DNA of 64,000 nucleotides from Thraustochytrium sp. TN22 (lineage: Eukaryota; Sar; Bigyra; Thraustochytrida; Thraustochytriidae): positions 1 through 64,000 of the forward strand of contig JABLUY010000004.1 of the NCBI GenBank assembly GCA_013306675.1, read 5' to 3'. The stretch's first letter is position 1; every line of letters begins with the position of its first letter. The notes under the pieces are model-generated. The model ran no database searches and was not told the DNA's origin. It saw only the letters and a program-made list of their open reading frames with translations. The position numbers were made by a program, and so were the translations under genes. This document shows, piece after piece, positions 10,401 through 20,900 of the stretch.

Positions 10401-10690
10401 AGCTGGCGGCGCAGCGGCATCAGGTCGACCTCGCCGGTGCCGAGCAGCGACGGCTGCGCCTTGGCCTCGCCATCCCTGCGCAGCGTGAGGAACCCTCCAA
10501 TCCTCAGCGTGACCGCGTCCTCGCCTGCGCCCACGCGCAGCCTGAAGGTGCTGTTCTTGAACTCGGGCTTGTCGCTGGCGTCCGCCACCTCGGTGCGCAG
10601 CTTCTCCCCCTCGTTCAGCTGCAGCGACAGGAAGTAGTTGAGCGCCTTGGCGAACGTGCACTTGCGCACGCTCACCTCCACGCCGCGCAT
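7442..10690 (-). CDS. C2-domain protein with long C-terminal coiled coil
   Basis: 1,082 residues. The ATG at 10,690 starts a clear domain; the frame is open further upstream (to 12,757) but runs antisense through the next gene and is not protein-like. Residues 1-135 read as an N-terminal C2-like beta-sandwich of the EEIG1/EHBP1 type (KCTFAKALNYFLSLQLNEGE, FRLRVGAGEDAVTLRIGGF, KNPNTEIVVGKVQLSIRAVD). A second C2-like segment lies around residues 400-540 (VHVHVVGLRKALPHPVTDAF, QWDSMLVFNAQG). An acidic/Ser-Pro-rich linker follows, then about 300 residues of heptad-rich coiled coil to the end. This plan (membrane-binding C2 plus coiled-coil tether) is typical of scaffolds for membranes, basal bodies or Rab pathways; the exact role is unknown. 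It shares a 558-bp promoter region with the LPMO-like gene. Confidence 0.85.
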   Translation of the reverse strand: MRGVEVSVRKCTFAKALNYFLSLQLNEGEKLRTEVADASDKPEFKNSTFRLRVGAGEDAVTLRIGGFLTLRRDGEAKAQPSLLGTGEVDLMPLRRQLEGGKAVLCDDVPLRRRSKKNPNTEIVVGKVQLSIRAVDSFTARAGSPEDRGADLASPDAADAGAGAGAREGAGAGTEAGAGPAAATAPALHPDAQLCNLTVHRALAKAESGLQPPLDANHCLRVEARVVSEQAHAHMMALREDPAQRVPWTKVWPRAAWESAPLGLSRRRKRKGAGHGPARGHQNDQSDGGDDEDWDQYDWDESDVFRIEPRMLESNKGIRLDLVDLVAPDEYASPSGRAPRFGDKSAWDSQGGATLALGYLRRLQQYNLRLNFSPALSLEVSLELQASFNENWQLFAAQRGNAQSTLRRVHVHVVGLRKALPHPVTDAFVRVSGTSRPPAEVLPANPFFVCAPLQSPNAGGPLKEARVDLEAYPVAEPCKLTARTGPRPTRSPQWDSMLVFNAQGDAFADCVRLEFFRADATKFAEATVNVHGLSRDGTVHHFEGVPLRLLESLAEETKVEDKDKDKGKERMGEDKDEASFGSGEEAANPASPGDPAASHQGSAPTCDLNLRIWGVQAFLEHLDETLEERPTGSVCATVRTSEWSDLELHQDAGGPSEQPLPAVPRLPLSAPSGRGEGKEDAPSSRDSVPPPSGRLEDRPTALSVREAPTPELTPVPSRDSTPSMGASPSPQPVGTPLRAAPPSASPATRRRSSTVLPDGVALGQEGKASAVVSDLERHVAALEERVAVVTSDANNKQQLIDKLLQDIDKRSEAIRVCGSEIVDLRKANESLARAKDAVEARLNALEAEHGREAAALASDVDDLSDVDDLRRRIVLLARKYANERQRNQSMMARLDRVQEVVDDHRAVVQQLDDLERAHQAQARVIQDLQEENAQMQLFQTTIKTQEKVIVKLEDLLESKLREQGAAGALGGNADVMREMDRLRARNLELEDKILHGDLLGSQGLQDRIAELEAELETTRAGSDGAGPGSRASSAREVGAPDERDERIEALEEQLVENAKKFAKEISEARMRLFEYEAREMYDD

Positions 10691-11248
10691 CGCCCCGCGT
10701 CGCCGCCTGCGCCTCGCGCGCGGCCTCGCTTGGCCTCCGCTGCGCCGGCGCGGGGCCCGAGAGGCGTTGACTCGAGCCCGCCGCCGCCGCGTTCCAGCGC
10801 TCCAGCGGTTCCAGCGGCGCCGGCGGCGCCCGCGTTCCAGCGGTGCCGGCGTGCCGGCGGCTCCAGCGGCGCCGGCGTGCCGGCGTGCCAGCGGGTACGT
10901 ACGAGCCCGAGCGAGCAGAGCAAAGCAAAGCAAACCAAAACAGAGCAAACCTCGAAGCCGCGCCGCTCGAGCGAGCGCCGAGCAAGTCGGCGCGCGCGCG
11001 CGACGCAAGCCCGCGCCGCGCCGCGCCCCGGCCGGACCCGGGCCGAGCCCCAGCCGCGACCGGAGCCGCGCAGGCGCGCCAGGACCCGGCGGCGGAGCCC
11101 GCGGCGAGGGCGAGCGCGCGCGCGGCGGCCAGGAGGTCAAGAGCGCGCGGAAAGGCGAGCCGCGCGCAGTCAAGGGCAGACCGGAGCCAGTCGCGCGCGG
11201 CCGGCAGAAGAGCAGCGCGGAGCAGCAGCGCGCAAGCTGCGAGCGGCC
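10691..11248. promoter_or_regulatory. Head-to-head promoter region
   Basis: A 558-bp gap between two divergent starts (10,690 minus and 11,249 plus). It is very GC-rich, with a short repeat of gcc/ggc-rich units (about 10,790-10,890, variants of ttccagcggcgccggcg). No TATA-like box was seen. It probably holds both core promoters and both leaders. Confidence 0.5.
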
Positions 11249-12562
11249 ATGGGCAAGGCGCAGGCGGCGCTGGCGCTGGCGCTGGCGGCCGCAGCGACGC
11301 AGGCGCCAGAGGCGAGCGGCAAGGCGTTCCTGCAGACGCCAGCGGCGCGCAACGTGGTGGCCTTTGGCGCGTACAAGGCGCCGTGGGAGGTGGATAGCTT
11401 CGACGGGGGAGGCGCAAGCGTGGACCAGGCGCAGGGACATGGCGTCTGCGGCGACCTGGCCGACGCGACCGTGCGCCACGTGCTGGAGAGCGGACCGTGG
11501 GCGGGCGAGCCGCGCACGACCGTCACGGCGGGCGAGACCATTGAGGTGGAGGTCATCGTCACCGAGCACAACGGCGGCCACATGGAGATGCGCCTGTGCA
11601 ACCTGGACGCGGCGGCGCTCGGCGTGACGACGCAGGACTGCCTCAACGAGCACGTGCTCGAGTTTGACGAGGCCGTCACCGCCGCCTCGTACACGACGGA
11701 CATGCCCGAGGGCGTCTCGTCGCCGGCCGACTACGCCAGCCTGCCCTCCGAGGAGCAGTGCTCCAGCCTCCTGGGCCAGGGCCCCGCCGGGCTCTGCTGC
11801 AACGCGGGCGGCTCCTGCTCCAGCGAGGCATCCAACCTGCACCGCTGGGTGCTCCCGAACCCGAACGGCCTCGCCCTCGGCGGCGCCTCCATCTACCGCA
11901 GCACTTGGGTCGTCCCCGAGGACGTGAGCTGCGACCGCTGCGTGCTGCAGATGGCCATCGTGGACCGCGGCAGCGCCTCGGTCTTCCCGGCCGCCACCTA
12001 CAACTGCGCCGACATCCGAGTCGCCGCCGCGCCCGCGCCTGCGCCCTCCAGCCCCCTTGGAGACGTGGACCCGGTCATTGTCGGCAGCGCCGCGGGAGGC
12101 TCCGCCGCGGTTGTCCTGCTGTTCCTGCTCGTCTGGTGGCGGAGGAGGAACCGTGCCGACGACGACGACGACCTCTTCACCTTCACCATGCGCAGCGGTT
12201 TCACGCAGTCCCACACGACGACTCCCGGCGGCTCTGTCCGCGACGGCACCATGCCGCGGGCCGTGGGCCCGGTCCAGGGCCCGCCCAGCCCGCGCATGGC
12301 GCCCAGCCCGACGCCGCCCTCCATCATCAGCCGTTTCTCCATGGGCGGCGCCGCCTGGGCCGGCAAGGCTCCGACCTGGCGCGCCCCCAGCATGCGGGTA
12401 CCGTCCTTCTTGCAGCGCTCGGCCTCGCCGCCGCCGCCGCCGCCTCCCGGCCTCGCCCCGCGGGTCCCCTCGCCGCCCCCTAGCCCGGCCTCGCCCACCC
12501 ACCTTGGCGGCAGGGTGCCTGCCAAGAAGGACCGCTATTCGCTCGACTCCAATGAGGTCTGA
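11249..12562 (+). CDS. Secreted, membrane-anchored LPMO-like (AA15/chitin-binding type-4-like) protein
   Basis: 437 residues from the ATG at 11,249. A hydrophobic Ala/Leu signal peptide covers residues 1-22. The ectodomain (about 25-265) follows the AA15/LPMO pattern: a start like x-L-x-x-P-x-x-R-N (KAFLQTPAARN), VCGD, an extended strand ending in VTEHNGGHMEMRLC, CLNEHVLEF, paired cysteines, CDRCVLQMAIVD, and a terminal ATYNCADIRV that matches the usual FRACADI end. A transmembrane helix follows at about 275-299 (AVVLLFLLVWW then RRRNR), with a Pro/Ser-rich cytosolic tail. LPMOs cleave chitin or cellulose with copper held by an N-terminal His and an internal His. Here the N-terminal position reads Lys and the internal one reads Asn by my alignment, so the copper site looks lost. 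It may be a carbohydrate-binding receptor rather than an enzyme. Confidence 0.7.
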   Translation: MGKAQAALALALAAAATQAPEASGKAFLQTPAARNVVAFGAYKAPWEVDSFDGGGASVDQAQGHGVCGDLADATVRHVLESGPWAGEPRTTVTAGETIEVEVIVTEHNGGHMEMRLCNLDAAALGVTTQDCLNEHVLEFDEAVTAASYTTDMPEGVSSPADYASLPSEEQCSSLLGQGPAGLCCNAGGSCSSEASNLHRWVLPNPNGLALGGASIYRSTWVVPEDVSCDRCVLQMAIVDRGSASVFPAATYNCADIRVAAAPAPAPSSPLGDVDPVIVGSAAGGSAAVVLLFLLVWWRRRNRADDDDDLFTFTMRSGFTQSHTTTPGGSVRDGTMPRAVGPVQGPPSPRMAPSPTPPSIISRFSMGGAAWAGKAPTWRAPSMRVPSFLQRSASPPPPPPPGLAPRVPSPPPSPASPTHLGGRVPAKKDRYSLDSNEV

Positions 12563-13150
12563 GCGTCCATGTTCTTCGCTCGTGATGTCTCTCGTGCCTG
12601 CCACGGCCTCACTTCGACTCCTCGACGCCTCGACTCTTCTACGGCTTCTCCGTTCCAGTCGACCTCGAACAGCAAGCACCATGTGTACGCTTGCTCGTCC
12701 TCTCCAGTGCGCGCCCTGACTCTCACTCCTTCGTGTCCCGTGTCTCCTTTTCCACAATATTTCCTATCTTATGTGTCCACTCGAAGCATGCGAGCGAACG
12801 GAGGCTTCATCTCGCTTTCGGGCTTTGATGAGATGGCAACATCTTCGTCTTGCGCTCGTGCCCTCACATCAACGGGAGGGGAGAGCCGTGGCATGCGGAA
12901 TGCAACCAAGACTGCATCACGTTTCGTGCCGCGGCCTCCCCTGTTCGACGTATCCTTCTTCCGCCTTGCTAGCGAGCTGCAGTCACGGTGGCGGCGCTCT
13001 TGTTTTACATAGTCGATGGTCTCCTCATGGTCAACGGCGGTCGCGACGGGCCACGCGCGCCGCGCCGTGACACGCACGAAAGCCAAGGCAATTCGCGAGC
13101 GCACGGAGCCGCGCGCATGAGCTGGCGGCACTGGGGCAGACGCGGGCGGC
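12563..13150. other. Intergenic: 3' UTR and promoter
   Basis: No supported gene. GC is moderate here. Short frames on both strands do not resemble proteins. The region separates two plus-strand genes and so should hold the 3' end of the LPMO-like mRNA and the promoter of the next gene. Confidence 0.5.
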
Positions 13151-14422
13151 ATGCGGAGACGGCCATGGCTGTGCCGCGCGATGGCCACGCTCGTCCTGGC
13201 TTCGGCAGCGGTGCTGCTCATGGAGTCTCGCATGCTCGCCACGCTGCAGCCGGGGAACGAACACCTGCGGCGCGAGCAGGCCCACAGACAAGCGCAAGAC
13301 GAAGTCAACGCGCAGACACAGACGCGAGACGCGCCTCCAAAGATCCCAGAGGCGCGGCGAGGTGCTGACGCCACAGTGGAGCTTCAGGACAAGAAGGAGA
13401 ACGCACAGCACCAGGAGCACCAGGAGCACCAAGCGCCAAAAGACAGAAGCAGACGAAAGATCAAGCGTGAGCGGCTCGTTAAAGCAGAGAGCGACGGCCC
13501 GCAGGTTCGACTGGCCCTCAGCATGCTCCCCAGTGCTGAGGACGACAGCACGGACAACCTCGCGTTTCAGACGCTCACGTCGTGGCCCGCGCTGCCCCTG
13601 CACCGAGGCTTCGTAGAGCGCGCGCTGCTCATGCCATTGCTGCCAGGGCGCTCCACGCGGCGACCCGAAGCTGGGGCCGAGCGCGTCGTCCTCATCTTCG
13701 AGTACGACGTCCTTGAAGGCGCCAAAGGCCTGGCGGTGCCTGCGAGGACGCCCGATCGGGGCCCGCAACGAGCAGAGTCTGCAGCGGACGTGCGTGCAGA
13801 AGCCCAGCGCGCTCGTGTGGACCAAGCGCTGGACCTTGCGTGGGCGCAGGCCCGTGTCCCGCAGGCGTGGAAGGGCGACGCTTCGCCGCGCGAGGGGCTC
13901 ACGCAGGTCGGTGCCGAAGTCCTGCACGGCGGTGCCAGCGAGCGCTGGTTCCTTGTCACAAGCAACTCCGCCGAGAGCCGCGACGCGGCACGAAGCTGGG
14001 CACGATCATTGCGGTTCGCCGAGGCAAAGGTGCTTGGCGATGTTTTGCTCCTGACCGCCCTCAAGGGAGCCTACCTGGTGGAGTTCATTCTCACTTTCGC
14101 GGAAACGGTTGGCCCGACGCGCCTCTTCCTCGGCCACATGGAATGGGGTTACGGTCAGCTAGAGCAAGAGGTTCAGTTTGGCCATTGGTGGCCGTGCGAA
14201 AAGGTAGAGCGCTATCTGGTGGATGCCTCTCACCGGCCCGATGGCCTCTATGCGCTCTTCATGGCGCAGCCACACGTGCCCGTCAATGGTCACTTTGACC
14301 TCGACACGTGTCGCCTCGGGATTCGTCGCGCTGTTCTCGAGCGTGCTCTCATTGGCGAGCATGACTATGACGACCTCGTCGCCGAGGCCGAAGCCCATGA
14401 TGGGGCGGATGCCAGTGTGTAG
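13151..14422 (+). CDS. Predicted type II membrane protein, unknown
   Basis: 423 residues from the ATG at 13,151. I do not recognise the family. A short basic start (MRRRPW) is followed by one hydrophobic segment (about 9-24, AMATLVLASAAVLLM), then a charged Gln/Glu/His/Lys-rich stalk (about 35-120) and a globular C-terminal half. That half has mixed alpha/beta character, with strands RVVLIFEYDVL, RWFLVTSNS and VLGDVLLLTALKGAYLVEFI. The topology (short cytosolic tail, signal anchor, stalk, lumenal domain) is that of Golgi glycosyltransferases and sulfotransferases, but no DxD or sulfonucleotide motif is visible. It is the third plus-strand gene in a row and ends tail-to-tail with the BEACH gene. 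Confidence 0.7.
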   Translation: MRRRPWLCRAMATLVLASAAVLLMESRMLATLQPGNEHLRREQAHRQAQDEVNAQTQTRDAPPKIPEARRGADATVELQDKKENAQHQEHQEHQAPKDRSRRKIKRERLVKAESDGPQVRLALSMLPSAEDDSTDNLAFQTLTSWPALPLHRGFVERALLMPLLPGRSTRRPEAGAERVVLIFEYDVLEGAKGLAVPARTPDRGPQRAESAADVRAEAQRARVDQALDLAWAQARVPQAWKGDASPREGLTQVGAEVLHGGASERWFLVTSNSAESRDAARSWARSLRFAEAKVLGDVLLLTALKGAYLVEFILTFAETVGPTRLFLGHMEWGYGQLEQEVQFGHWWPCEKVERYLVDASHRPDGLYALFMAQPHVPVNGHFDLDTCRLGIRRAVLERALIGEHDYDDLVAEAEAHDGADASV

Positions 14423-14903
14423 TAGCCCAACACAGCTTTCCCAAAGAAGGCTGCGTAGTACCATGGTATTGCTTTACTCACTTGCGAGGCTCGTGCGGTG
14501 GCAAAGATAGATGCGCAGACCTGGACTGAGGCTCGCTCGCGGACAAATACATATCACTGACTCGGGCCGTCTAGCTAGCTAGTGTTCGGCGGGGTCGTCG
14601 CGGGGCAAACCAGACGCTGACCGGGCCGGGCTCACTATATTCAAATACCTCGCCGGTACTTTGAAGTAGCGAGCAAGCCAAGCACTGCCCACCTCAGCCT
14701 TGCGCCCACTGAAAAGAATGGGTGGAGTTGCCAGCCCTGCTCAGCCCGTCCAGCCCTTCGCTGCTCTTTTTACGAGTTTTAACTTGTACCCTCCGCTCAC
14801 TGCCCTCCCAACGTCGTCATCACCATTTTCAATGTCATCCTCTTTGTTCTTCTTCTTCCTCCTCCTCCTCCTCTTCTTCTCAACCTTGTGCTCGCTCGCT
14901 TGA
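14423..14903. other. Intergenic between converging genes
   Basis: 481 bp between two stop codons. It contains a short (ctag)n run near 14,573 and a pyrimidine-rich (ttc/cct)n microsatellite at about 14,850-14,882. No gene is supported. It should hold the 3' ends of both converging mRNAs. Confidence 0.5.
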
Positions 14904-17900
14904 TCAGGGGGTGGGGATGTTGTCGCAAGCGGCGCGCACGACGGCAATCTGGCCATCCTCCGTGCCCACGTAAATGGAGGCCTGGGACGGAGCCACGTCG
15001 ATCGTGCGGACAGCGGCATCGCTGCCAAGGTAGATGCGGTCGCGCAGTGGCTGCAGCGAGCTGAGCTGCAGAAAGGACAGATGGCCGTCGGAAGAGCCGA
15101 CCAGGAGAACCTCCATGCCGAAACCTTGAAGATAGGCAACCGTGAGCGCGGAGGCGTCCACGAGGTCGGTGCGGCGGGCCAGCACAGTGCCATTGATGGA
15201 GAAGCTCTGGCAGGTGGCGCAGGCTGCTGCATGCGCCACGACGTTGCCCGTAAGCTTGCCAATGAGAATGCGCGTGATGGGCGCATGGATCGGGTCCAGC
15301 ACGCTGCGCACAAAGGCACCGTCACTGAGCGTATGCAGGAGCACCTGGCCGCGCTCAGAGCCGCTCACAACAATGGACAGCCCGCTCGAGACGGCGACTG
15401 CCGTCACGGCCGTGCAATGGCCCAACAGCGCGCCCTGTGCGAGGAGGAGGCCGTCAGGCGCGGCCCCACCCGCAGCCGACGCGGGCGCGCCGGCGAGGCC
15501 ATCACGGACGCCGTCCGCAAGCGAAATGGCGGGCGGGCGCACAACGGAGCCGCCCGCGGCGCCCGTGCCTGAAGCGCCCACAGCGCCCACCTTGGAGGCG
15601 GCGGCCTTGGCGAGCTCGGGGGCGCCAAAGAGATCCATCATCTCCTCGCGAATATCCTGCGCGCCCCCGAGGCGCCACACCACGACGCGGCAGTCCATAC
15701 CGCCCGTGACAAGGACCTCCTCCTTCTCGCAAATGGCCACGCACAGCACGCGTCCGCGATGCGCCACGACGGCGCCGTCGACGCGATAGTTGTCCGCATT
15801 CTGCGCGCGCAGCGACCAGTCCAGGTAGTTGGCGGTCACGGCGAGCTTGCCTTGCTTTGCGATAGCCACCGACTCGGCGCCGATGCGCATCGCCTCGTCG
15901 CCCACGCCCTCCTGCCCAGCCGCGAAGAGCAGATCGCGGTCCGAGGGCCGCGCCCAGGTTGCCAGGGAGAGCGGCGCGCTAGATAGCACGCGCACCGAGG
16001 TGGTCTTGGGGGCGCCGCTCTTGGACGACACCCGATGCACCGCGAGGCTGAGGTCCTCGTACACCGCCACCACGCGGTCCGCGTACGCGGTGAGCGAGAT
16101 CACGGGTGGCGTGCCGGCGATCGGCCCGCCTGCGAGGGCCGAGCCCGTGCTGGTGGTCGACGAAAAGGACGCGGTGTTCGAGACGGGGAGGTCCGCCTGC
16201 AGCGTTGAGTCGGCGGTTCCCGCGGCGGCCAACCCATCTGCCGTCGCCGTTGCTGCGGTCGCCTCGTCGCGCGCGGACCCGCGCATGGACTTGAAGAAGG
16301 TGCCCCACGGCGAGCGCGCCGGCTTGGAGGTCGAGGCGGCGGCGGTGGCCGCGCTACCGGCAGCTGCAGCGGCTCGCGTCCCGGGCGAGCGCGGGCTGAG
16401 CGCCGGCATGAGCGAGGCGGAGTTGGTGGGCTCGGTCCAGACCGCGTGGCGCGTGGTCTCAAGCGCAGCCGGCGCGGCGCTCGCCACCGTGGCGTCCGAC
16501 AGCGCGAGCGAGGCGGGCGCCCGGTCGCGCGCAGGGTGTGGCTGCGTGAGCAGTTGCGCGGGCGTCTGGCCAAAGTGCGCAATCTGCGTTTCGATCGAGC
16601 GCCGCAGGACCGGGTCAACGATGGCGTCCAAGTCGACGGCGCCCTCGTAGGTGAGGTAGTAGAAGACGTTGTGCGCCTCCTCGGCGGCCTCGCCGAGCTG
16701 CTTGTAGCCGAAGACCAGGTCGATCCACTCATGCAGGTGCGCCGAAACATGCTCGGACTCGAGCGCCTCGCGCTGGATGCGAACGAACTCGTGCGCCGAG
16801 CCCTTGGCCCAGGGCGGCAGCACGACGTCGTCCACCGTCATCTGGTCGTCCTGGCGCACACCGAGCGGCAGCTCGTTGGAGTTAAGAAGCATCTCCGGCA
16901 GGTAGTAAAACTCCGGGATGAGCTCCTTGACATCCGACATGGACTCCATGCTGCTGAGCCAGCAGTCCTGGATGGAAAAGAAGAGGCGGTCCGGGCAGTC
17001 AAAGCGGCCACCCTGCAGGTCGATGCCCAGCGTGGAGAAGGGCTCTACCCGCAGCAAGTAGTGCAGCACGATGCCGGCGTTGGAGTAGTGGCTGCCGTAG
17101 TGAAAGGGCGGGATGTCCATGCCCGCGTCGCAAAAGCTCTCATAGCGCTCCACAAAGTCGTGCAGGCGCACCTCATTGAGCGCGCCAATGGGCTTGGACA
17201 GGTCGCGGAAGACAGCCGGATCACTCAGGTCGATGGTGTCGGACTCGTAGTCCGCCAGCACCCAGGGGAAGATGGGGTACTGTGTGATATCGTTGTAGCT
17301 GCGGCCCGCCATGGTGTTGAGCTGCATGATGTACTCGAAGTTGGAGATCTCGCGCCGGCGCCAGCGCTCCATGAGCCCGGAGCGCTGGAAGACCAGGTTC
17401 GGCTTGAGGCTCTCCTTGAAGGTACGCGCCAGCTTGGGCGTCGGTTGGCGCAGCATGGCCTTGAAGAAGTCCGTGCGGGCGCGCGCCGTCGGGAAGCACA
17501 GAAAGATGTTGGTCATGTCGGAGAAGAAGAGCTCCAGCGCCGTCGACCGCAGCAGGTAACGGCGCCCGTGCACCTCGGTGAGCTCCGCCAGACTCCAGCG
17601 CATCATGTCCTTGCTCACAAGTTGCAGGCGCCGGCGCCGGTTCGAGCTCGTCTCGCTGCCCGTGTCGCGGCCGAGCGAGGCGACCCCATTGACGCCGCCG
17701 GCGCCGGCGCCGGCCCCGGCACCAGCTCCGTACGGGCCGTCCGCTAGGTTGAGGTCGTTAACCCAGGCGGCCTCACCGTCGGCGCCCCCCGCGCCGGCGC
17801 CCGCGCCGGCCTCGTCCAGCTGCGTCTGGCTTGGGTTGTCCGCGTAAAAGAAGAGATGCTCCGAGGAGAGCTCCAGGCGGCCGCGCGTGACCTCGAGCGG

Positions 17901-20900
17901 CGTGATCCACTGCGCGTTGGAGCATACGTGCACGAGCTGCTCGCCCTTGCCCAGCGCGAACTGCTCGCGGCGGGCGTTCTCCCATCCGCGCACGGCCCAC
18001 TCATCCACCTCGTTCAGCAGAGAGCTTGTCGGGAAGCGCGGCGTGTTCGGCGAGCGCGGCGTGGTCCCACGCGAGCGCAGCGGCGGCGTGGGCGGCTTTG
18101 TGGCGATCATCCCGAAGGCGTGCGTACTGGGCCCGGCGCCGCGCGGGCTCAGAGGGTTCTGCATTGGGCTCAGCGGCGAGCCGAGCGGGCTCATGGGTCG
18201 CGCCGCTAGCGGGCTGTTGAAGCCCGTGCGAATTACCATGCCGGCGCCGGGGTTGCGCGGCGACGTGTTGCGCGGCGACCCGAGAGGCGAGACGAGGGGC
18301 GACATGGGCGACCCGAGTGGCGAATACATCATCTCGCCGGGGCCGCCCACCAGCACGGGGGCCAGCGGGGGCGGCGGCGGCGGGACGCTCGTGTTGAGCG
18401 CCGGTAAGCTCCCGGCGGACCCGGCCCGCGACTTGAGCAGGTGGTGCGCTCCGAATGGGTTCCGCAGGCTGTTTCGCTTACGGAAGTACTGGTGGTGGTG
18501 GTGGTTGACCCACGACACAGGCCGCGGCGGCCCGCTCGTCTTGCCGCCCAGCCAAATGAACCACTCCAGGTTCGCCTCGCCCTCCAGACGGCCGCCGAGC
18601 CAGCGCCAGGACTCCAGCAACTCGAGCGCCTCTTCGTGAGCAGCAGTTCCGGATGCGCCTGTCGGCCCCGCCCCGGCGTCCTCGTCAAAGGAGCGCCGCT
18701 GTGACCCCACGCGGCGACGGGCGAGCACCGTCGGGATGGACTGGTTGTGGCCGTGGCCGTGGCCGTGGCCGTGGCCGTGGCCGTGGCTCGCCCAGCCGCT
18801 GCTGCTCCCGGCGAGGGAGTCCACCTCGGCATCCCAGACGTCGGCCTCGTTGCTGTACGAGGTGGGCGAAACGGCGAGAGCGCCGCCATCCGAAAGGCCG
18901 TGCAGGTCTGGCGTGCCAGGGCGGCTGCCGGGGCTCAGCTGCGCAGCGGCCAGGACGGCGGCGTCCGCGGCGTTGCGCACCTCGGCGAGGGCGGCGCTCT
19001 GGTCGTCCTTGGCGCCGACTTCGTGATAGATGGCGTCCGTGTGATCGTCGAAGAAGTAGTTGCGGCACAAGAGGCGGCGGCAGCGCAGGCGGTCCTCGCG
19101 GCCCGAGAGCATCCACTGCACGCGCTGGCGCGCCTCGTCCGGATCCTCGACCTGCCAGATGGAGTCCTCGTGCGCTGCCTCGATGGTGAGCTGGCGCCAG
19201 AGCTCCACGAGGCCGCGTTCGCGCTCCGCCTCGGCCGCCCCCCACGCCTCAACGCGGCCGCTCTCCATGGCCGTCAGACGCTGCGCAAAGCCGTGCGCGA
19301 GCACCTCGCGCTTGGAGCGCACCTCAGTGTTGGCGAAGCGCGTCTCGGCCTCCCCGTGCTCTGCCCATCGCGCGCGCAGGCGCGCTTCGACAATGGCCTG
19401 CATGCCGTGGCGCGCCTCGTTGAGGGCGAAGAGCGCCGCCGGGATGCCGACCAGGGACTCACCGGTCGCGGTGGCCTCATCCGCGGCGGGGGGCTCCACA
19501 AAGGGCGACTGCGTGATGACCGACGTGAAGATCCACTCAGGCCCGTGCTGGCCGTCGCTGTTGAGCGCGGCGATCTTGCGCGCAAAAAACTCGTCCTCGC
19601 ACGTGATGGCCAGGAGGTCGTTGTGCGTGCCGGCCAGCGACCGGATGAGCTCCAGCAGGTAGTCCAGGTTGTGCGCCACGGCGCCATCCTCGTGGCGGCC
19701 CGAGTCGGCGATGCGACGCACCATGGAAAAGGTGTCAACGAGCGCGCGCACCACGAGCGCGCTCTTCTCGCCCTTGACCTTGTTGTGGCGCAGCGTCGCC
19801 CAACGCACCACCGACTTCATGTGCGGGATGCGTCGCAGAAATCCGCACACGCGCGTCACGCGCCGCGCGTGCTTGCGCAGCGCCGGCGACTCCACCGCGC
19901 ACGCAAGCATCGCCGAGAGCGAAAGCGTGATGACCGCGAAGGCGGCCGGTCCGCGCAGTTTGTCCAGCTCGTCCTGCTGCCGAGGATCGACGGGCCAGCA
20001 GAACTCACGCCACAGATCGATGGCGCGCGGGTCCGCGGACGCTGCCGTGGACGACGGGTCTGCCTCGAGCAGGAGCGCGGCCGGAGAGACGGCCGTGACC
20101 AGATCCACGGCGTCCAGCAGGCGGTCCACGGCCAGCGCGACCTGTGGGTCGTCGCGCGGCAGCGTGCCGTGCAGCATGTCGAGAAGGAGCACCATGCGCC
20201 GCAGGCTCTTCCACAGCACGGTGAGGCGCACTGGGTCTGACGGCAGGTCGGTGCGCAGCTCGCGCAGCGTGCCGTCCAGGACCTGCGCCAGCATGCTGCG
20301 CACGATCTCGTCGCCGCGCACCAGCAGCGGCCGCAGACTGAGCATGGTTTCAACCTCCTCCCAGCCGTCAACGCGCTCCACGAGAACGTCCTGGAGGACC
20401 AGCACGTAGAGCTTGACGCCGAGGTCGAAGCAGACCTGGGCGCCAGACGACGTCAACCCTTGGTGGTCCAGGGCGCCCAGCATGCCGAGAAAAGACGCCT
20501 GCCAGCCGGGAACCTCGCAAAAGTACAGCCTGTTCACCGGCTGGAACTTGAGCAGCAAGAAGAGGTCCTGACAGATGCGTTGTTGCAAAAAGAGGTCGAG
20601 CCGTGGCAGCAGCTTGAGGATGACCATGAGCGCGTGCGGGTTGTAAATCACCTGCGTATCGTCCAGGACCGGGCCCAGGTCCGACTGGTCGGCAAAAATG
20701 TCGGCGACCACCTCCGCAGACTCCTCAATGTCGACGGCCAGCGAGGTGAGCCGATGCAGCCGGAAGGATGAGGAAGCGACCGAGGCGGCACCCCAGGTGG
20801 CCGATCCATAGCTCCGCAGGCGACGCGGCGTCGCGGTGCTGCCAAAGCTGCCGCGGTGCCGCGGGTGCCGCACGGACGGCGACGGCCCATCTTTGCCGTC

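Noticed and set aside
9851-11248. Upstream extension of the LPMO-like frame to 9,851
   Set aside because: Antisense to the C2 protein and low complexity; the ATG at 11,249 starts a proper signal peptide.
18747-20240. 497-codon plus-strand frame opposite the BEACH gene
   Set aside because: Antisense to conserved BEACH-gene sequence; Val/Ala repeats come from the hexanucleotide run.
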